This document shows, piece after piece, positions 42,526 through 51,497 of a stretch of 64,000 nucleotides of DNA. Both the position numbers and the translations under genes were made by a program. The notes below the pieces were generated by a model. The model ran no database searches and had not been told where the DNA came from. It worked only from the letters and a program-made list of their open reading frames with translations. This DNA comes from Akkermansiaceae bacterium (GTDB taxonomy: Bacteria; Verrucomicrobiota; Verrucomicrobiia; Verrucomicrobiales; Akkermansiaceae), in NCBI GenBank assembly GCA_017798145.1, contig CP059069.1, forward strand, positions 2,899,226 through 2,963,225, written 5' to 3'. Every line of letters starts with the position of its first letter. The first letter of the stretch is position 1.

Positions 42526-44066
42526 TCGGGGGAGGGTAGCACGGATTCCCCCGCTCCGGTCACTTCCATTTGCTTTCTGACTTCGATCGCGATCGCTTCG
42601 GCACGTCCGAGGCCGATGTTCCAGCCAGCCCGGAAATATTGGTCTGGAATGTAGTGCCCCAGCGTCACCGGAGCGCCCGGGGGCTTGTCCGGCAGGCGTT
42701 CGTCGTTCGAGTAGGTAGCCATCGCCGCATAAAAGCCGGCTTTCCCGAGCTCCCGGGGCAGTCCCGATTTTGCAAGGATCGTATCAGCCATGTTCTGTTC
42801 GGCGAGCAAGGTCCCGTCGTGGAGTCCTTGCTTGATCCGTTGTCCGACAGTGGCGGCCAACGCTGTTGCGGCTTCCCCGTCTGGCTTGGGATCTCGGATA
42901 CGGGATATCCAAAGACTTCCTTTTCTCTCCACAAGGGGCACGGATCCTTTGGTGAGTTTCTTCCCGGATCCGTCCCATGCGAACTCGCATGTCAGGGTAA
43001 TGTTACTCTTGCTGTGTTTGGTTTCCTTCCATCCGGGGGCGCCTCGGAACGCGGGAAAGCTCGCAAGATTGTATTCCTCGAGCCGGATCGTCACGGTCAG
43101 GGTTTTTCCCCGGTGGGTTGGGGCCGCGATCACAAGCGCAAGGATTTCCGCCGCCAAGGTGGCTTCCTGAACGTGAGGAATCCCTATGGTGAAGGAATCA
43201 CCGGCCTCGGTTCGCCCGACATCGAAGTAATGGGAACCGCCCCCCGCGAGGAACGAGTTCGCTTCCGTGACACCCCGGGATTTGTAGGCGGAGTAGAGCA
43301 GTGGGGCGGACCAGGTGCCCAAGGCGAGGGGATCGATTTTTCCGCTTCCCCAGACCGGGAGCAGATGCCAGCCGTGATTTCCGTCGCCTTCGTATTCCAT
43401 GATGGCAAAGCCGGGCGAAGGTGCCTTCGACTCGCCGTTCCGGGGAACACCTGGGAAAACCACCCATGTGATCCCGCGTGCATCCTCCTCCAGGATCGTT
43501 CCGGCCACCTTGGTTGGCTGGACTTCCTTGTCGCCATGATCGGGGTGGGTGACGTATTTCCCCGAATATTTCGCTTCGAGGTGCTTGTCCTCCCTGGCCT
43601 CCGCAAGCACCCGGATTTCAAGCGGCCTTTTCGGGGTCCCGCCTGCGCTTCGCACCACGCACCAGAGGGTGGCCGCGAGAACCTGATCCTTCGTGTAGGG
43701 GCTGTATCCTGGCGGCTTCCAGGGCTTCACATTCAGGATCACGGGAGTCCCCGGAACATTGGTGGAATCCTCGGGGTTCACCGAGATGCCGAACACGCTG
43801 GCAAGATTCTGGTCGAACTCCGAGCCGCCGTCCCATTTCATCGCACCATCTGGGAAAGCCCGGGCTTCGCCGATCATGCGGTGGATGCCGTAGTTGTAGT
43901 TGCTGGTCACCCCGACCTTTCCGAGGGGGATGCGGGCAGGATCGGAATCCGCGCCCAGATTGACCGGTTGCTCGATGGTTGCGAGATCGACGTTCGTGGC
44001 CATGCCAGCGGTCACCGACAAGCCGGCCATCAGCATGGCGATGGGGGAAAGGCGGGATGCGCTCAT
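42522..44066 (-). CDS. Uncharacterised secreted protein coupled to the HAD phosphatase
   Basis: 514 residues; a hydrophobic N-terminus (MSASRLSPIAMLMAGLSVTAG) looks like a signal peptide. The body is rich in Gly, Trp and aromatic residues with many short strands (FVVRV-free in this frame; ITWVVFPGVPRNGESKAP, GNHGWHLLPVWGSGKI, SFLAGGGSHYFDVGRTEAGD), as in extracellular beta proteins. I recognise no family. An equally long frame exists on the opposite strand, but only this one has a signal peptide and joins the next gene by an ATGA overlap. Confidence 0.72.
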   Translation of the reverse strand: MSASRLSPIAMLMAGLSVTAGMATNVDLATIEQPVNLGADSDPARIPLGKVGVTSNYNYGIHRMIGEARAFPDGAMKWDGGSEFDQNLASVFGISVNPEDSTNVPGTPVILNVKPWKPPGYSPYTKDQVLAATLWCVVRSAGGTPKRPLEIRVLAEAREDKHLEAKYSGKYVTHPDHGDKEVQPTKVAGTILEEDARGITWVVFPGVPRNGESKAPSPGFAIMEYEGDGNHGWHLLPVWGSGKIDPLALGTWSAPLLYSAYKSRGVTEANSFLAGGGSHYFDVGRTEAGDSFTIGIPHVQEATLAAEILALVIAAPTHRGKTLTVTIRLEEYNLASFPAFRGAPGWKETKHSKSNITLTCEFAWDGSGKKLTKGSVPLVERKGSLWISRIRDPKPDGEAATALAATVGQRIKQGLHDGTLLAEQNMADTILAKSGLPRELGKAGFYAAMATYSNDERLPDKPPGAPVTLGHYIPDQYFRAGWNIGLGRAEAIAIEVRKQMEVTGAGESVLPSPE

Positions 44067-44153
44067 GGCACTCCGATACCGGGCATGGCCGAGAGGGCTT
44101 TCATCCCGAAAAAAATACTCTTCATCTGCGGCGGGAGCATTTAGCTTCCCGGC

Positions 44154-45101
44154 GTGGCAAACAAAGCAGAGAAATCGCAGGGCAGTTCCCTATGGAAAGA
44201 TGCGTGGCACAGGCTGTCCCGGAACAAGCCGGCGCTGGTGAGCCTGGCTTTCCTCGCGCTCATCCTGTTCGCCTGTTTCGTGTTGCCCTTCATGCCTTTC
44301 GTGAAAAACCCGACGGTGATCAACCTCTCCAACACGGTGGCGGAGCCCGGCATGCAGCATTGGTTCGGGACGGATCAGCTGGGGCGCGACCTGTTCTCGC
44401 GGGTGCTCTACGGCGGGCAGGTCTCGCTGCTTGTCGGGCTGGTGGCGACGGCGGTGGCGGTGCTCATCGGCGTGGTCTATGGGGCGGTCTCAGGCTATGT
44501 CGGCGGGATGGTGGATTCCGTGATGATGCGCTTCGTGGACATTCTCTTCGCGCTGCCTTTCCTGGTGCTGGTGATCCTTTTCGCGCTGGTGGCGGACGAG
44601 CCTTCCTCGGAGTTCACCACGTGGGTGATCGAGACGACAGGCTGGCCGCGCGACCGGGTGGCGCCGATCACGACGCTCATCCCGCTGTTCATCGCGATCG
44701 GTGCGATCGGCTGGCTGACCATTGCGCGCATCGTCAGGGCGCAGGTGATGAGCGTGAAAAAGCTGGAGTTTGTCGAGGCGGCGGTGTCGCTGGGGCTGAG
44801 CCGCCCGCGCATCCTGTTCCGCCACATCCTGCCGAACGTGATCGGCCCCATCATCATCTACACGACGCTGGCGGTGCCGGGCATCATGCTTCTGGAAAGC
44901 GTGCTGTCCTTCCTGGGGCTCGGGGTGAAGCCGCCGAATTCCTCGTGGGGCATCCTCATCAAGGAGGGGGCGGACAGGATGGAGATCTCGCCCTATCTCC
45001 TGCTTTTCCCCTCGCTGTTTTTTGCGACAACGCTGTTTGCGCTGAACTTCCTCGGCGACGGTTTGCGGGATGCCTTGGATCCGAAGTCGTCCAAGGATTG
45101 A
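44154..45101 (+). CDS. ABC transporter permease, OppC/DppC type
   Basis: 315 residues with a GTG start. N-terminal helix preceded by a basic tail, the OppC-type segment HWFGTDQLGRDLFSRVLYGGQVSLLVG, five further helices and the EAA loop EAAVSLGLSRPRILFRHILPN that contacts the ATPase; the C-terminus LSFLGLGVKPPNSSWGILI is typical of the OppC/DppC family. Substrate is probably a peptide or oligosaccharide. The usual partners (OppB, ATPases, binding protein) are absent from both sides, so it either works with genes elsewhere or is a leftover. Confidence 0.9.
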   Translation: MANKAEKSQGSSLWKDAWHRLSRNKPALVSLAFLALILFACFVLPFMPFVKNPTVINLSNTVAEPGMQHWFGTDQLGRDLFSRVLYGGQVSLLVGLVATAVAVLIGVVYGAVSGYVGGMVDSVMMRFVDILFALPFLVLVILFALVADEPSSEFTTWVIETTGWPRDRVAPITTLIPLFIAIGAIGWLTIARIVRAQVMSVKKLEFVEAAVSLGLSRPRILFRHILPNVIGPIIIYTTLAVPGIMLLESVLSFLGLGVKPPNSSWGILIKEGADRMEISPYLLLFPSLFFATTLFALNFLGDGLRDALDPKSSKD

Positions 45102-45251
45102 GCGGGATTCCCGCATGTGGCGGCGCTGACGGAAAATCCACGGTGTTTGTCTTCCTTCCGCTGCCCATTGGGCCTGCGGGCAAAAAAACCTTGGCATGTC
45201 TGCCCTGATGAATACGATGGAAGCCCATTTATTAAACCCAAAAAATTCGAA

Positions 45252-45953
45252 ATGCGGAAATCACCCAAGCACCATACCGTTCCCGGCGGAAAAGCAGCCC
45301 TTGGCTTCGTGGCAGTTGCCCTTGCCCACGCCGGATTCGCATCCGCCGCGACCACGGTCAACGCAGCGCAGGATTTCACCGTTAGACGCAATACTGGCAC
45401 TGCCACGGTCGAAGGCGGTCTCCATGCCAAGCAATCAGCTACCAACTCGACGGATCGCTACCTGATGCTTCGTTTTGATTCTTCCATTTTCGGTGCTGGC
45501 GTTACTGCGGTTACCTTCCACATCACGGCAAACCCGGACACCGTAACCCAGTTTCAGGGCACCTACGACTACCGGATCTACGGAATTCCGGACTTGACCG
45601 CCAACGACGAGTTGGCTGCCGAAAGCGGCTATGACCCCAATTCGGGAGCTGTCTTCGATAACAGCGCAGACATGGTCGATGACACCAAGCTCACTCTCCT
45701 CGGTGACGTCACCGGCGTGAATGCCGGGGACACCATCAATTTCAGCAATTCGAATCTTTTGTCGTTCCTCCAAGCCGACACCAATGGTGTCGCGACTCTG
45801 GTTTTCACCCGCGTGACGAATGGCGGAAACTCCACCTTCCTTGACCGGAACTCTGCATCCCCGCCAAATCTGGTGATCGAAGCGATCCCAGAACCCGGAT
45901 CCGCGGCTTTGCTGGGTCTTTCCTGCCTGCTGATTCTGCGCCGGCGCCGTTAG
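45252..45953 (+). CDS. PEP-CTERM-anchored exported protein, DNRLRE-like
   Basis: 233 residues. The ATG at 45252 precedes a signal peptide (KAALGFVAVALAHAGFASAA). The C-terminus IPEPGSAALLGLSCLLILRRRR has all parts of the PEP-CTERM sorting signal: Pro-Glu-Pro, a hydrophobic helix and an Arg cluster, processed by exosortase and usually leading to exopolysaccharide-associated surface display. The body (VNAAQDFTVRRN ... DRYLMLRFDSS ... VTAVTFHITANP ... PNLVIEAI) follows the strand pattern of DNRLRE-type beta-sandwich domains. No exosortase gene is in the window. Confidence 0.84.
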   Translation: MRKSPKHHTVPGGKAALGFVAVALAHAGFASAATTVNAAQDFTVRRNTGTATVEGGLHAKQSATNSTDRYLMLRFDSSIFGAGVTAVTFHITANPDTVTQFQGTYDYRIYGIPDLTANDELAAESGYDPNSGAVFDNSADMVDDTKLTLLGDVTGVNAGDTINFSNSNLLSFLQADTNGVATLVFTRVTNGGNSTFLDRNSASPPNLVIEAIPEPGSAALLGLSCLLILRRRR

Positions 45954-46011
45954 TGCAGCCGCTCTCAAGGCGCGCATTGCCACATGGCGCGGATTGTGAC
46001 AAAAAACATCC

Positions 46012-47025
46012 GTGCGAATTTCCGCGATCGGCGATGTTCTGAAGGTTTGGGTCTGGGCGGTCGGCTCGCTGGTCGTAGGGCTGTGGCTGACGCCGGTGGC
46101 CTACAACGGCGGCAAGGCGCTTTCCGAGCTTTCCGCGACGAAGGATTTCAGCGGAGTGGTCAACAAGCTGGCGGCGTGGAGCGGCGCGGCGCGGCTGGAG
46201 GATTTCTTCAAGGTCTGCTGGCCGGTGGCCGCTCTGGTTTCGCTTTTCCCGCTCATCGAGTGGCTGCGGCTGGGTGGTGGCGGCGCGGTGAAAGGGTCGT
46301 GGTCGGTGAGGCTCCCGCACATGGCATCCCACGGGAACGGGGAGGGCCAGGCGATACGCCCGAACCGATGGGGGCCGCTGCAGGGGCTGGTCGGTTTCCT
46401 GATGACCTTCGGCGCCTTTGTGCTCATCGGGTATATGATGGTGAGGGCGGGCGCGTTCCGCTGGGAGGCGGATGGCGCGGCATGGCAGAGGGATCTGGTG
46501 TTCGACATAGGCTGGACGCTCGCGCTCGCTGCGGTGGTGGAAATCTTTTTCCGCTGCGTGGTGCTCGGGATTTTCCTGCGGGCGATGCGGACAGCCATGG
46601 CGATAGGGCTGGCGGCGCTGATGTTCGGCGGGATCCGGTTCATACTGGGTGGCTTCGGGAATGCGGAGGCCTTCGATGGGGAGACGCTTTCCGCAGTGCA
46701 TCTGACGGGAGTTGTCTTCGGCGGCGGGGATTTCGTTGGGCGGGTTGTGACGGTTCTCATCCCGTGGTTCGCCTTCGGCTGCGTGTTGGGCTGGGCGCGG
46801 TGGCGCACGGCATCGGTATGGCTTCCCGGCGGGCTGCTGATGGGCTGGCTGCTGGCTGAACGGATTTTCTCGAAGGCGGCGCATCCGGTTGAGGTCGCCG
46901 ACAGGGTGGCGGGCTACCTTTTCTCAGGCTCGGTGCAGGCCGGGATCATTCCCCTGATCGGGGTGCTCGCGATGGGCGGGCTGGTGCATCTATTTACCCA
47001 CGGATCCCGCAATGCCTGCCATTGA
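46012..47025 (+). CDS. CPBP-like membrane protein with a degraded active site
   Basis: 337 residues, GTG start, about eight hydrophobic helices. The arrangement and N-terminus (GLWLTPVAYNGGKALSELS ... FFKVCWPVAALVSLFPLI) parallel the intact CPBP protein encoded at 48342-49319, and a VVEIFFRCVVLGIFLRAM segment stands where that one has VIEELVFRGLLLGLWLRA. The second Glu of the EE pair is replaced by Ile, and the expected His after the next helix (MFGGIRFI here, MFAFMHFL there) is Arg. So it is probably inactive as a protease. The 3' end overlaps comF by 14 nt. Confidence 0.75.
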   Translation: MRISAIGDVLKVWVWAVGSLVVGLWLTPVAYNGGKALSELSATKDFSGVVNKLAAWSGAARLEDFFKVCWPVAALVSLFPLIEWLRLGGGGAVKGSWSVRLPHMASHGNGEGQAIRPNRWGPLQGLVGFLMTFGAFVLIGYMMVRAGAFRWEADGAAWQRDLVFDIGWTLALAAVVEIFFRCVVLGIFLRAMRTAMAIGLAALMFGGIRFILGGFGNAEAFDGETLSAVHLTGVVFGGGDFVGRVVTVLIPWFAFGCVLGWARWRTASVWLPGGLLMGWLLAERIFSKAAHPVEVADRVAGYLFSGSVQAGIIPLIGVLAMGGLVHLFTHGSRNACH

Positions 47026-47749
47026 TTTCCTGGACTGGGTTTATCCGCCTGTCTGCGCGCTGTGCGGGGACGGGCTTTCGCAGGGAAGCGCGCTCTGTGG
47101 CGATTGCCGCGAAGGGCTGCCACGGGTTTCGCCGCCCTGCTGCGAGACTTGCAGCGAGCCTTTCCAAGGGCAGATCGACGGGGCTTTCTCCTGCCCGAAC
47201 TGCAGTGGGCTGTCCTTTCACTTTGAGTTCGCAAGGGCGGCGATGGATAGGTCCGAGGGGACGTTGGAACTGGTTCACCGGCTGAAATACGGCAGGGAAA
47301 TCCATCTTGCGGGAGAGCTTGGGAGGCTGGCCTGCGCGGCTTTTTCCTCGGACAGGAGGCTGGCCGTGGCGCTGGAAGAAAGGTGGCCGCTGGTGCCGGT
47401 GCCGCTACACCGCATGAGGCAGATGGAAAGGCAGTTCAACCAGGCGGAGGAGATTTCCCGCGCGATCTCCATGGAAACGGGGCTGCGGGTGATGCGGCTG
47501 CTGAAGCGCGTGCGGAAGACGGAAACCCAGACACGGCTGAGCCGGAGGCAGCGGATGGAGAATCTCAAGGGGGCGTTTGCGATACGGAGAGCTTGGTGGC
47601 GGAAAGATCCGGTGGCCTTGCTGGATGCCCCGGGGCTCATCCTGGTGGACGATGTCTTCACTACGGGATCCACCGTAGATGAGTGCGCGAAGGTGCTCAG
47701 GAAAGCCGGCGCGCGCCGGGTGGTCGTGGTGACCGTGATGCGGGGGTGA
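47012..47749 (+). CDS. comF: ComF family phosphoribosyltransferase-like protein
   Basis: 245 residues. An N-terminal zinc-binding part has paired cysteines (YPPVCALCGDGLS, CGDCREGLP, CCETCSEPF, CPNCSG), and the C-terminal phosphoribosyltransferase fold has the PRPP loop LILVDDVFTTGSTVDEC. ComF/GntX proteins take part in DNA uptake in competent bacteria or are uncharacterised in others. The start lies within the last codons of the preceding gene, so translation may be coupled. No other competence genes are nearby. Confidence 0.9.
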   Translation: MPAIDFLDWVYPPVCALCGDGLSQGSALCGDCREGLPRVSPPCCETCSEPFQGQIDGAFSCPNCSGLSFHFEFARAAMDRSEGTLELVHRLKYGREIHLAGELGRLACAAFSSDRRLAVALEERWPLVPVPLHRMRQMERQFNQAEEISRAISMETGLRVMRLLKRVRKTETQTRLSRRQRMENLKGAFAIRRAWWRKDPVALLDAPGLILVDDVFTTGSTVDECAKVLRKAGARRVVVVTVMRG

Positions 47750-47762
47750 GCGGGCCGTCCCT

Positions 47763-48332
47763 TTACCGTGGGGCGACCGTGATGTTGCGGAAGTCGATGG
47801 CCATCTTCACGCCGGCGTGCACCTGCAGGCCGATGGGGCCCTTGTCTTTCGCTGTGTCCGAGGTGTAGTCCATGACGTGCTTGCCGTTGAGCACGACGCC
47901 ATATGCATTGCCTTTTACGGTGATTTCCATGGTGTTCCATTCGCCTTCCTTTAGGAGTTCTGCCACGCCCTTGGCCTCGACCGGGTATTTCCCGATCTTG
48001 CTGATGTAGGGTGAGGCGGTCATATCCCGTTTCAGTGAACCCGAGATTCCGATCTGGATCTGGTCGGTCTCGTGGCGGAGGAAGACCCCTGAATCGATCC
48101 TTCCCTCGAACTTGAATTCGCATTGGAAAACGAAGTCCCCGTATTCCTTTTCCGTCCAGAGGATGGAGCCCTGCTTTTTCTCGTTGCTGGTGCCGGTGAG
48201 GATGCCGTCCTTCGCGGCCCAGACTTCGGAGCCTTTGATCTTCCATCCGTCCAGGGATTTTCCGTCGAAGATGGCTTCCGGGGCGGCGTGGGAAATGAGC
48301 GTGGCGGCGAGGAGGCAGGCGATGGTTTTCAT
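47763..48332 (-). CDS. Exported DUF1080 (3-keto-disaccharide hydrolase-like) protein
   Basis: 189 residues with a signal peptide (MKTIACLLAATLISHAAP). The domain starts at IFDGKSLDGWKIKGSEVWAA, the standard DUF1080 opening (F-x-G-x-L-x-G-W), and continues with DFVFQCEFKFEG, DSGVFLRHE, GEWNTMEITVKGN and GPIGLQVHAG, a concanavalin-like sandwich. Members of the family occur in great numbers in Verrucomicrobiota/Planctomycetes; some hydrolyse 3-keto-glycosides. It converges with comF 13 nt away. Confidence 0.92.
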   Translation of the reverse strand: MKTIACLLAATLISHAAPEAIFDGKSLDGWKIKGSEVWAAKDGILTGTSNEKKQGSILWTEKEYGDFVFQCEFKFEGRIDSGVFLRHETDQIQIGISGSLKRDMTASPYISKIGKYPVEAKGVAELLKEGEWNTMEITVKGNAYGVVLNGKHVMDYTSDTAKDKGPIGLQVHAGVKMAIDFRNITVAPR

Positions 48333-48341
48333 AGGTTTATT

Positions 48342-49319
48342 TTACCCGGCGGACGGGCGCTTTGTTTCAGGAAGAAACCGGGTGATGCCAATGCAGGCGG
48401 CGAAGCAGATGCCGAGCGCGGCGAGGGGGAGGATGCCGGACTTCAGGTCGCCGCCGATGAACCATGGGTTGAGCGGGGACTCCGGATCGAGCGTCATGGT
48501 CATGGAGAATGTTTTCAGGGCGAAGACGAGCCCCGCGTGGATGCCGATGGGCAGCCATAAGGAGAATGTGCGGACGCGGCAGTATGCGAGCAGCAGTCCC
48601 AGCAGCGTGAGCGTGGCGAACTCGGTCACGAAGAATGCGGGGTTTGTGAAATGGCCGAGGGTGGAGCCGAGGATCTGGAATCCTGCGTGCCATGCGCGGG
48701 GATCGGCGATGATGATGCCATCCGGCGGGCTGAGGAAATGCATGAATGCAAACATCAATGCGCTGCCGATGCAGGCGCTGCGCAGCGAGCAGGCGCGCAG
48801 CCAGAGGCCGAGCAGGAGACCCCGGAAAACCAGTTCCTCGATCACGCCTGCTCCAAGTGCGGGCAGAAAGGCTTTGGAGAAAAATTTCCCGATGGAGAGC
48901 GCGGCATCCTTCGGGGATGCGGCATCTGTTAGAGCCAGGGCGGTGGCGAGGATTCCGAGGCACATCGCGCCGGTGAGCATGCCGACGGAAAGCTGGGTGA
49001 GGCGCTGTGGCCAGCTGAGCTTGCGGAGCTTGTAGTTATCCGCTCCATCTCTTGCGGGGATTTTTTTCACCCTCCGGATCAGGGCCGGCAGAAGGGCGAG
49101 GGCAGAGATGAGAAGGGCGCGGCTGAAGAAGCGATCCGGCTTCGCGCGGCCTGCGGAAGCGGCGACTCCCTCAAGGACGGAAGGGTATTCCGCCGTCTCC
49201 GCATTGTGGGCGAGGGTTTTGCCTGCATCGTATAGATATGGCATCAGCAGGGCGGCGGCGAACAGCGAAGCGGCAAGCCACAGGATGATCGCACCGGCTT
49301 CTGACTTCAGGAAACGCAT
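48342..49319 (-). CDS. CPBP family intramembrane metalloprotease
   Basis: 325 residues, about eight helices. The CPBP/ABI motifs are complete: EELVFRG (EE-x3-R), MHFL with the metal-binding His two helices on, and IGIHAG as the third. Family members cleave prenylated or other small substrates, or process bacteriocins. The start is the ATG at 49319 (MRFLKSEAGAIILWLAASLF); a longer frame upstream has no matching protein pattern. It is a paralogue of the degraded copy encoded at 46012-47025. A copy of the ACCACGGAT repeat lies just upstream. Confidence 0.88.
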   Translation of the reverse strand: MRFLKSEAGAIILWLAASLFAAALLMPYLYDAGKTLAHNAETAEYPSVLEGVAASAGRAKPDRFFSRALLISALALLPALIRRVKKIPARDGADNYKLRKLSWPQRLTQLSVGMLTGAMCLGILATALALTDAASPKDAALSIGKFFSKAFLPALGAGVIEELVFRGLLLGLWLRACSLRSACIGSALMFAFMHFLSPPDGIIIADPRAWHAGFQILGSTLGHFTNPAFFVTEFATLTLLGLLLAYCRVRTFSLWLPIGIHAGLVFALKTFSMTMTLDPESPLNPWFIGGDLKSGILPLAALGICFAACIGITRFLPETKRPSAG

Positions 49320-49334
49320 TTCAGGACGGGGAGG

Positions 49335-49354
49335 AACCACGGATGGACACGGAT
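49335..49354 (+). repeat. Solo copy of the ACCACGGAT repeat
   Basis: AACCACGGATGGACACGGAT matches the ends of the GxxExxY cassette near 27580 and 28137. It stands alone in a 56-nt intergenic gap without an open frame, which suggests a dispersed repeat family of which only the other copy carries a gene. Confidence 0.75.
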
Positions 49355-49375
49355 CGGATCCCATGGGTAATTGAA

Positions 49376-50116
49376 TTATTTCGTTTGGGCGAAGAGCCAG
49401 CGGATCACTTCCTCGTCGCGGTAGGTCTGTGTCCAGGAGTTGTGGCCGACGCCGGGGTATAGGGTGAGCTCCGCCCTGGAACCGGCTTCTTTGAGCGCGT
49501 CGAACATGCGCTGGCTGCCGGAAGGGGGGACGATGTTGTCCGCATCGCCATGGAAGATCCGTATGGGCATTTCCTTGAAACGGGCAGCTGTCCTGGGATC
49601 GCCGCCGCCGCAGATCGGGATCGCGGCGGCGAACATTTCCGGCTTCCGGGCGATGGCCGCCCATGTGCCGAAACCGCCCATCGACAGGCCGGTGATGTAG
49701 ATGCGCTTGGGGTCAACGGGATGATTGGCGCAGGTTTCGCCGACGAGTTCCAGCACCGCATCGAGGAGCGGGTTTTCCGCCTTTCCGTCGGCGGGGCTGC
49801 TGGGATCGATGCGGTAGGGAGCCCATGTCTTGTCTGCCGGGCACTGCGGTGCGATGAGGAAAATGGCCTGCCCTTGCTTTTCCGCGTTCGCGAGGATTTC
49901 GTCCACGCCGTGCTTGAGCTGCGATTTGTTGTCGTTGCCGCGCTCGCCGGAGCCGTGGAGGAAAAGGACGAGCGGGTGGGTTTTTCCCTCCTCGGTTTTT
50001 CCCGGTGTGGCGAATCGGTAAAGCACCTCCGTCCCATCCGTGGCCTCGAACGACTTCGGTTCCGGATCGGCGGCGGCATATGCCATGGTGAGCACGAGGG
50101 CGGGAAGGGTTTTCAT
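49376..50116 (-). CDS. Secreted alpha/beta-hydrolase (prolyl-oligopeptidase/esterase type)
   Basis: 246 residues with signal peptide MKTLPALVLTMAYAAADP. Catalytic triad is visible: Ser in ITGLSMGGFG, Asp in FHGDADNIVPPSGSQ and His in GVGHNSWTQ; LFLHGSGERGNDN forms the oxyanion loop. This is the dienelactone hydrolase/PHB depolymerase-like group found with carbohydrate esterases; the substrate is unknown. The start overlaps the serS stop by ATGA, so it is translated from the serS transcript, which is an odd partner for a secreted enzyme. Confidence 0.86.
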   Translation of the reverse strand: MKTLPALVLTMAYAAADPEPKSFEATDGTEVLYRFATPGKTEEGKTHPLVLFLHGSGERGNDNKSQLKHGVDEILANAEKQGQAIFLIAPQCPADKTWAPYRIDPSSPADGKAENPLLDAVLELVGETCANHPVDPKRIYITGLSMGGFGTWAAIARKPEMFAAAIPICGGGDPRTAARFKEMPIRIFHGDADNIVPPSGSQRMFDALKEAGSRAELTLYPGVGHNSWTQTYRDEEVIRWLFAQTK

Positions 50117-51393
50117 ATCGTTTCGCAGCCGAGATACGGCACCAGTGCGGGGGGGATCCTGATTGAACCGTCGGGCTGCTGGCATTGCTCTAACAGAGCG
50201 ACGTAGAGCCGCGGCAAAGCGGTGCCGGAGCCGTTGAGGGTGTGTGGGAAACGGTTTTTCCCTTCCTTGTCCTTGAAGCGCAGCTTCATCCGGCGCGCCT
50301 GGTAATCGCCGAAGCAGGAGCAGGAGGAAACCTCCAGGTATTTCCCGTGGCCGGGTGCCCAGACCTCGATGTCGTAGGTTTTCGCGGAGGACTGGCCGAT
50401 GTCGCCGGTGCAGAGCTCGATCACGCGGTAGTGCAGGCCTAGCTTTTGCAGGATGCTTTCGGCATCGGCGGTGAGCTGTTCCAAAACCTCAAAACCCGTC
50501 TCCGGATCGACCACCTGCACGAGCTCGACCTTGTCGAACTGGTGCATGCGGATGATGCCCTTGTTGTCGCGGCCCGCGGAGCCGGCCTCGCGGCGGAAGC
50601 AGGGGGTGTAGGCGACGAGCTTGATCGGCAGGTCGGCCTCCGGGACGATGGTGTCGCGGTAGAGGTTCGTGACGGGAACCTCGGCGGTCGGCGCCAGGAA
50701 AAGGGTGTTGCGGCCGTCGCTTTCCGCAGGCTCGGTTCCATACATGTCGTCCTCGAACTTAGGCAGCTGGCCGGTGCCCTCCATGCACTCGCGCAGGACG
50801 AGGTGGGGGACATTGACCTCCTCGTAGCCGTTGTCCGACTGGGTGTCTAACAGGAAATTGATCAGCGCCCGCTCCAGCCGTGCGCCTTTTCCGCGATACA
50901 CCGCGAAGCCGGAGCCGGAGATGCGGATCGCATCGTCCCAGGAAATGAGGCCGTGCCGGGTGGCGAGCTCGACGTGGTCTTTCGGGTCGGAAATGGAGGG
51001 CTTGCCGCCCCACTCGCGGACGACGGGGTTCGCCTCCTCGCTGTCTCCGACCGGGCAGGCCTCATGGGGGAGGTTGGGGATGTTGAGCAGCAGGTCGCTC
51101 TGCTTCGCGGAGGCCTCCTCGGCGAGGCTGTCGAATTTGGCGATCCCCTCGTTGATTGCGCGCACCTCCGCCTCGATGGCGGAGCTGTCCTCGCCCTTGG
51201 ATTTCATCATCCCGATCTGCTTGGAGATCGTCTTGCGCTGGTTCTGGAGTTCCTGCTTGGAGGTTTCCGCCGCACGGCGCGATTCGTCGCAAGCAAGCAC
51301 CTGGTCGATGAGCTTCCAGTGCTCGCCGCCGCGCGCCTTGAGGCGGGTTTTCACGTCGTCCGCCGATTCCCTGATGATCCGTATGTCCAGCAT
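50113..51393 (-). CDS. serS: Serine--tRNA ligase
   Basis: 426 residues. Starts at MLDIRIIRESADDVKTRLKA, the standard SerRS N-terminus; the long antiparallel coiled coil is seen at about 30-100 and is followed by the class-II catalytic core: motif 2 TPCFRREAGSAGRDNKGIIRMHQF and motif 3 NGSGTALPRLYVALLE. It charges tRNA-Ser and, via the same step, feeds tRNA-Sec where present. Operon with the hydrolase downstream. Confidence 0.96.
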   Translation of the reverse strand: MLDIRIIRESADDVKTRLKARGGEHWKLIDQVLACDESRRAAETSKQELQNQRKTISKQIGMMKSKGEDSSAIEAEVRAINEGIAKFDSLAEEASAKQSDLLLNIPNLPHEACPVGDSEEANPVVREWGGKPSISDPKDHVELATRHGLISWDDAIRISGSGFAVYRGKGARLERALINFLLDTQSDNGYEEVNVPHLVLRECMEGTGQLPKFEDDMYGTEPAESDGRNTLFLAPTAEVPVTNLYRDTIVPEADLPIKLVAYTPCFRREAGSAGRDNKGIIRMHQFDKVELVQVVDPETGFEVLEQLTADAESILQKLGLHYRVIELCTGDIGQSSAKTYDIEVWAPGHGKYLEVSSCSCFGDYQARRMKLRFKDKEGKNRFPHTLNGSGTALPRLYVALLEQCQQPDGSIRIPPALVPYLGCETI

Positions 51394-51497
51394 TGCGGGC
51401 GGAGTTTCACGGATGGCGGGGCGGGAAAGCAAGGGAAACCCTGAGGCAGCCGCATCACCGCTTCCCCCGCTTCATGTTTTCTGCTATCTATCCACGC

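Noticed and set aside
42570-44144. Plus-strand frame of 524 codons opposite the unknown secreted protein
   Set aside because: No signal peptide or known pattern; the minus-strand frame couples by ATGA to the phosphatase gene.
45102-45114. GCGGG/CCCGC hairpin after the OppC gene as terminator
   Set aside because: Only 5 bp with a 3-nt loop and no T-run.
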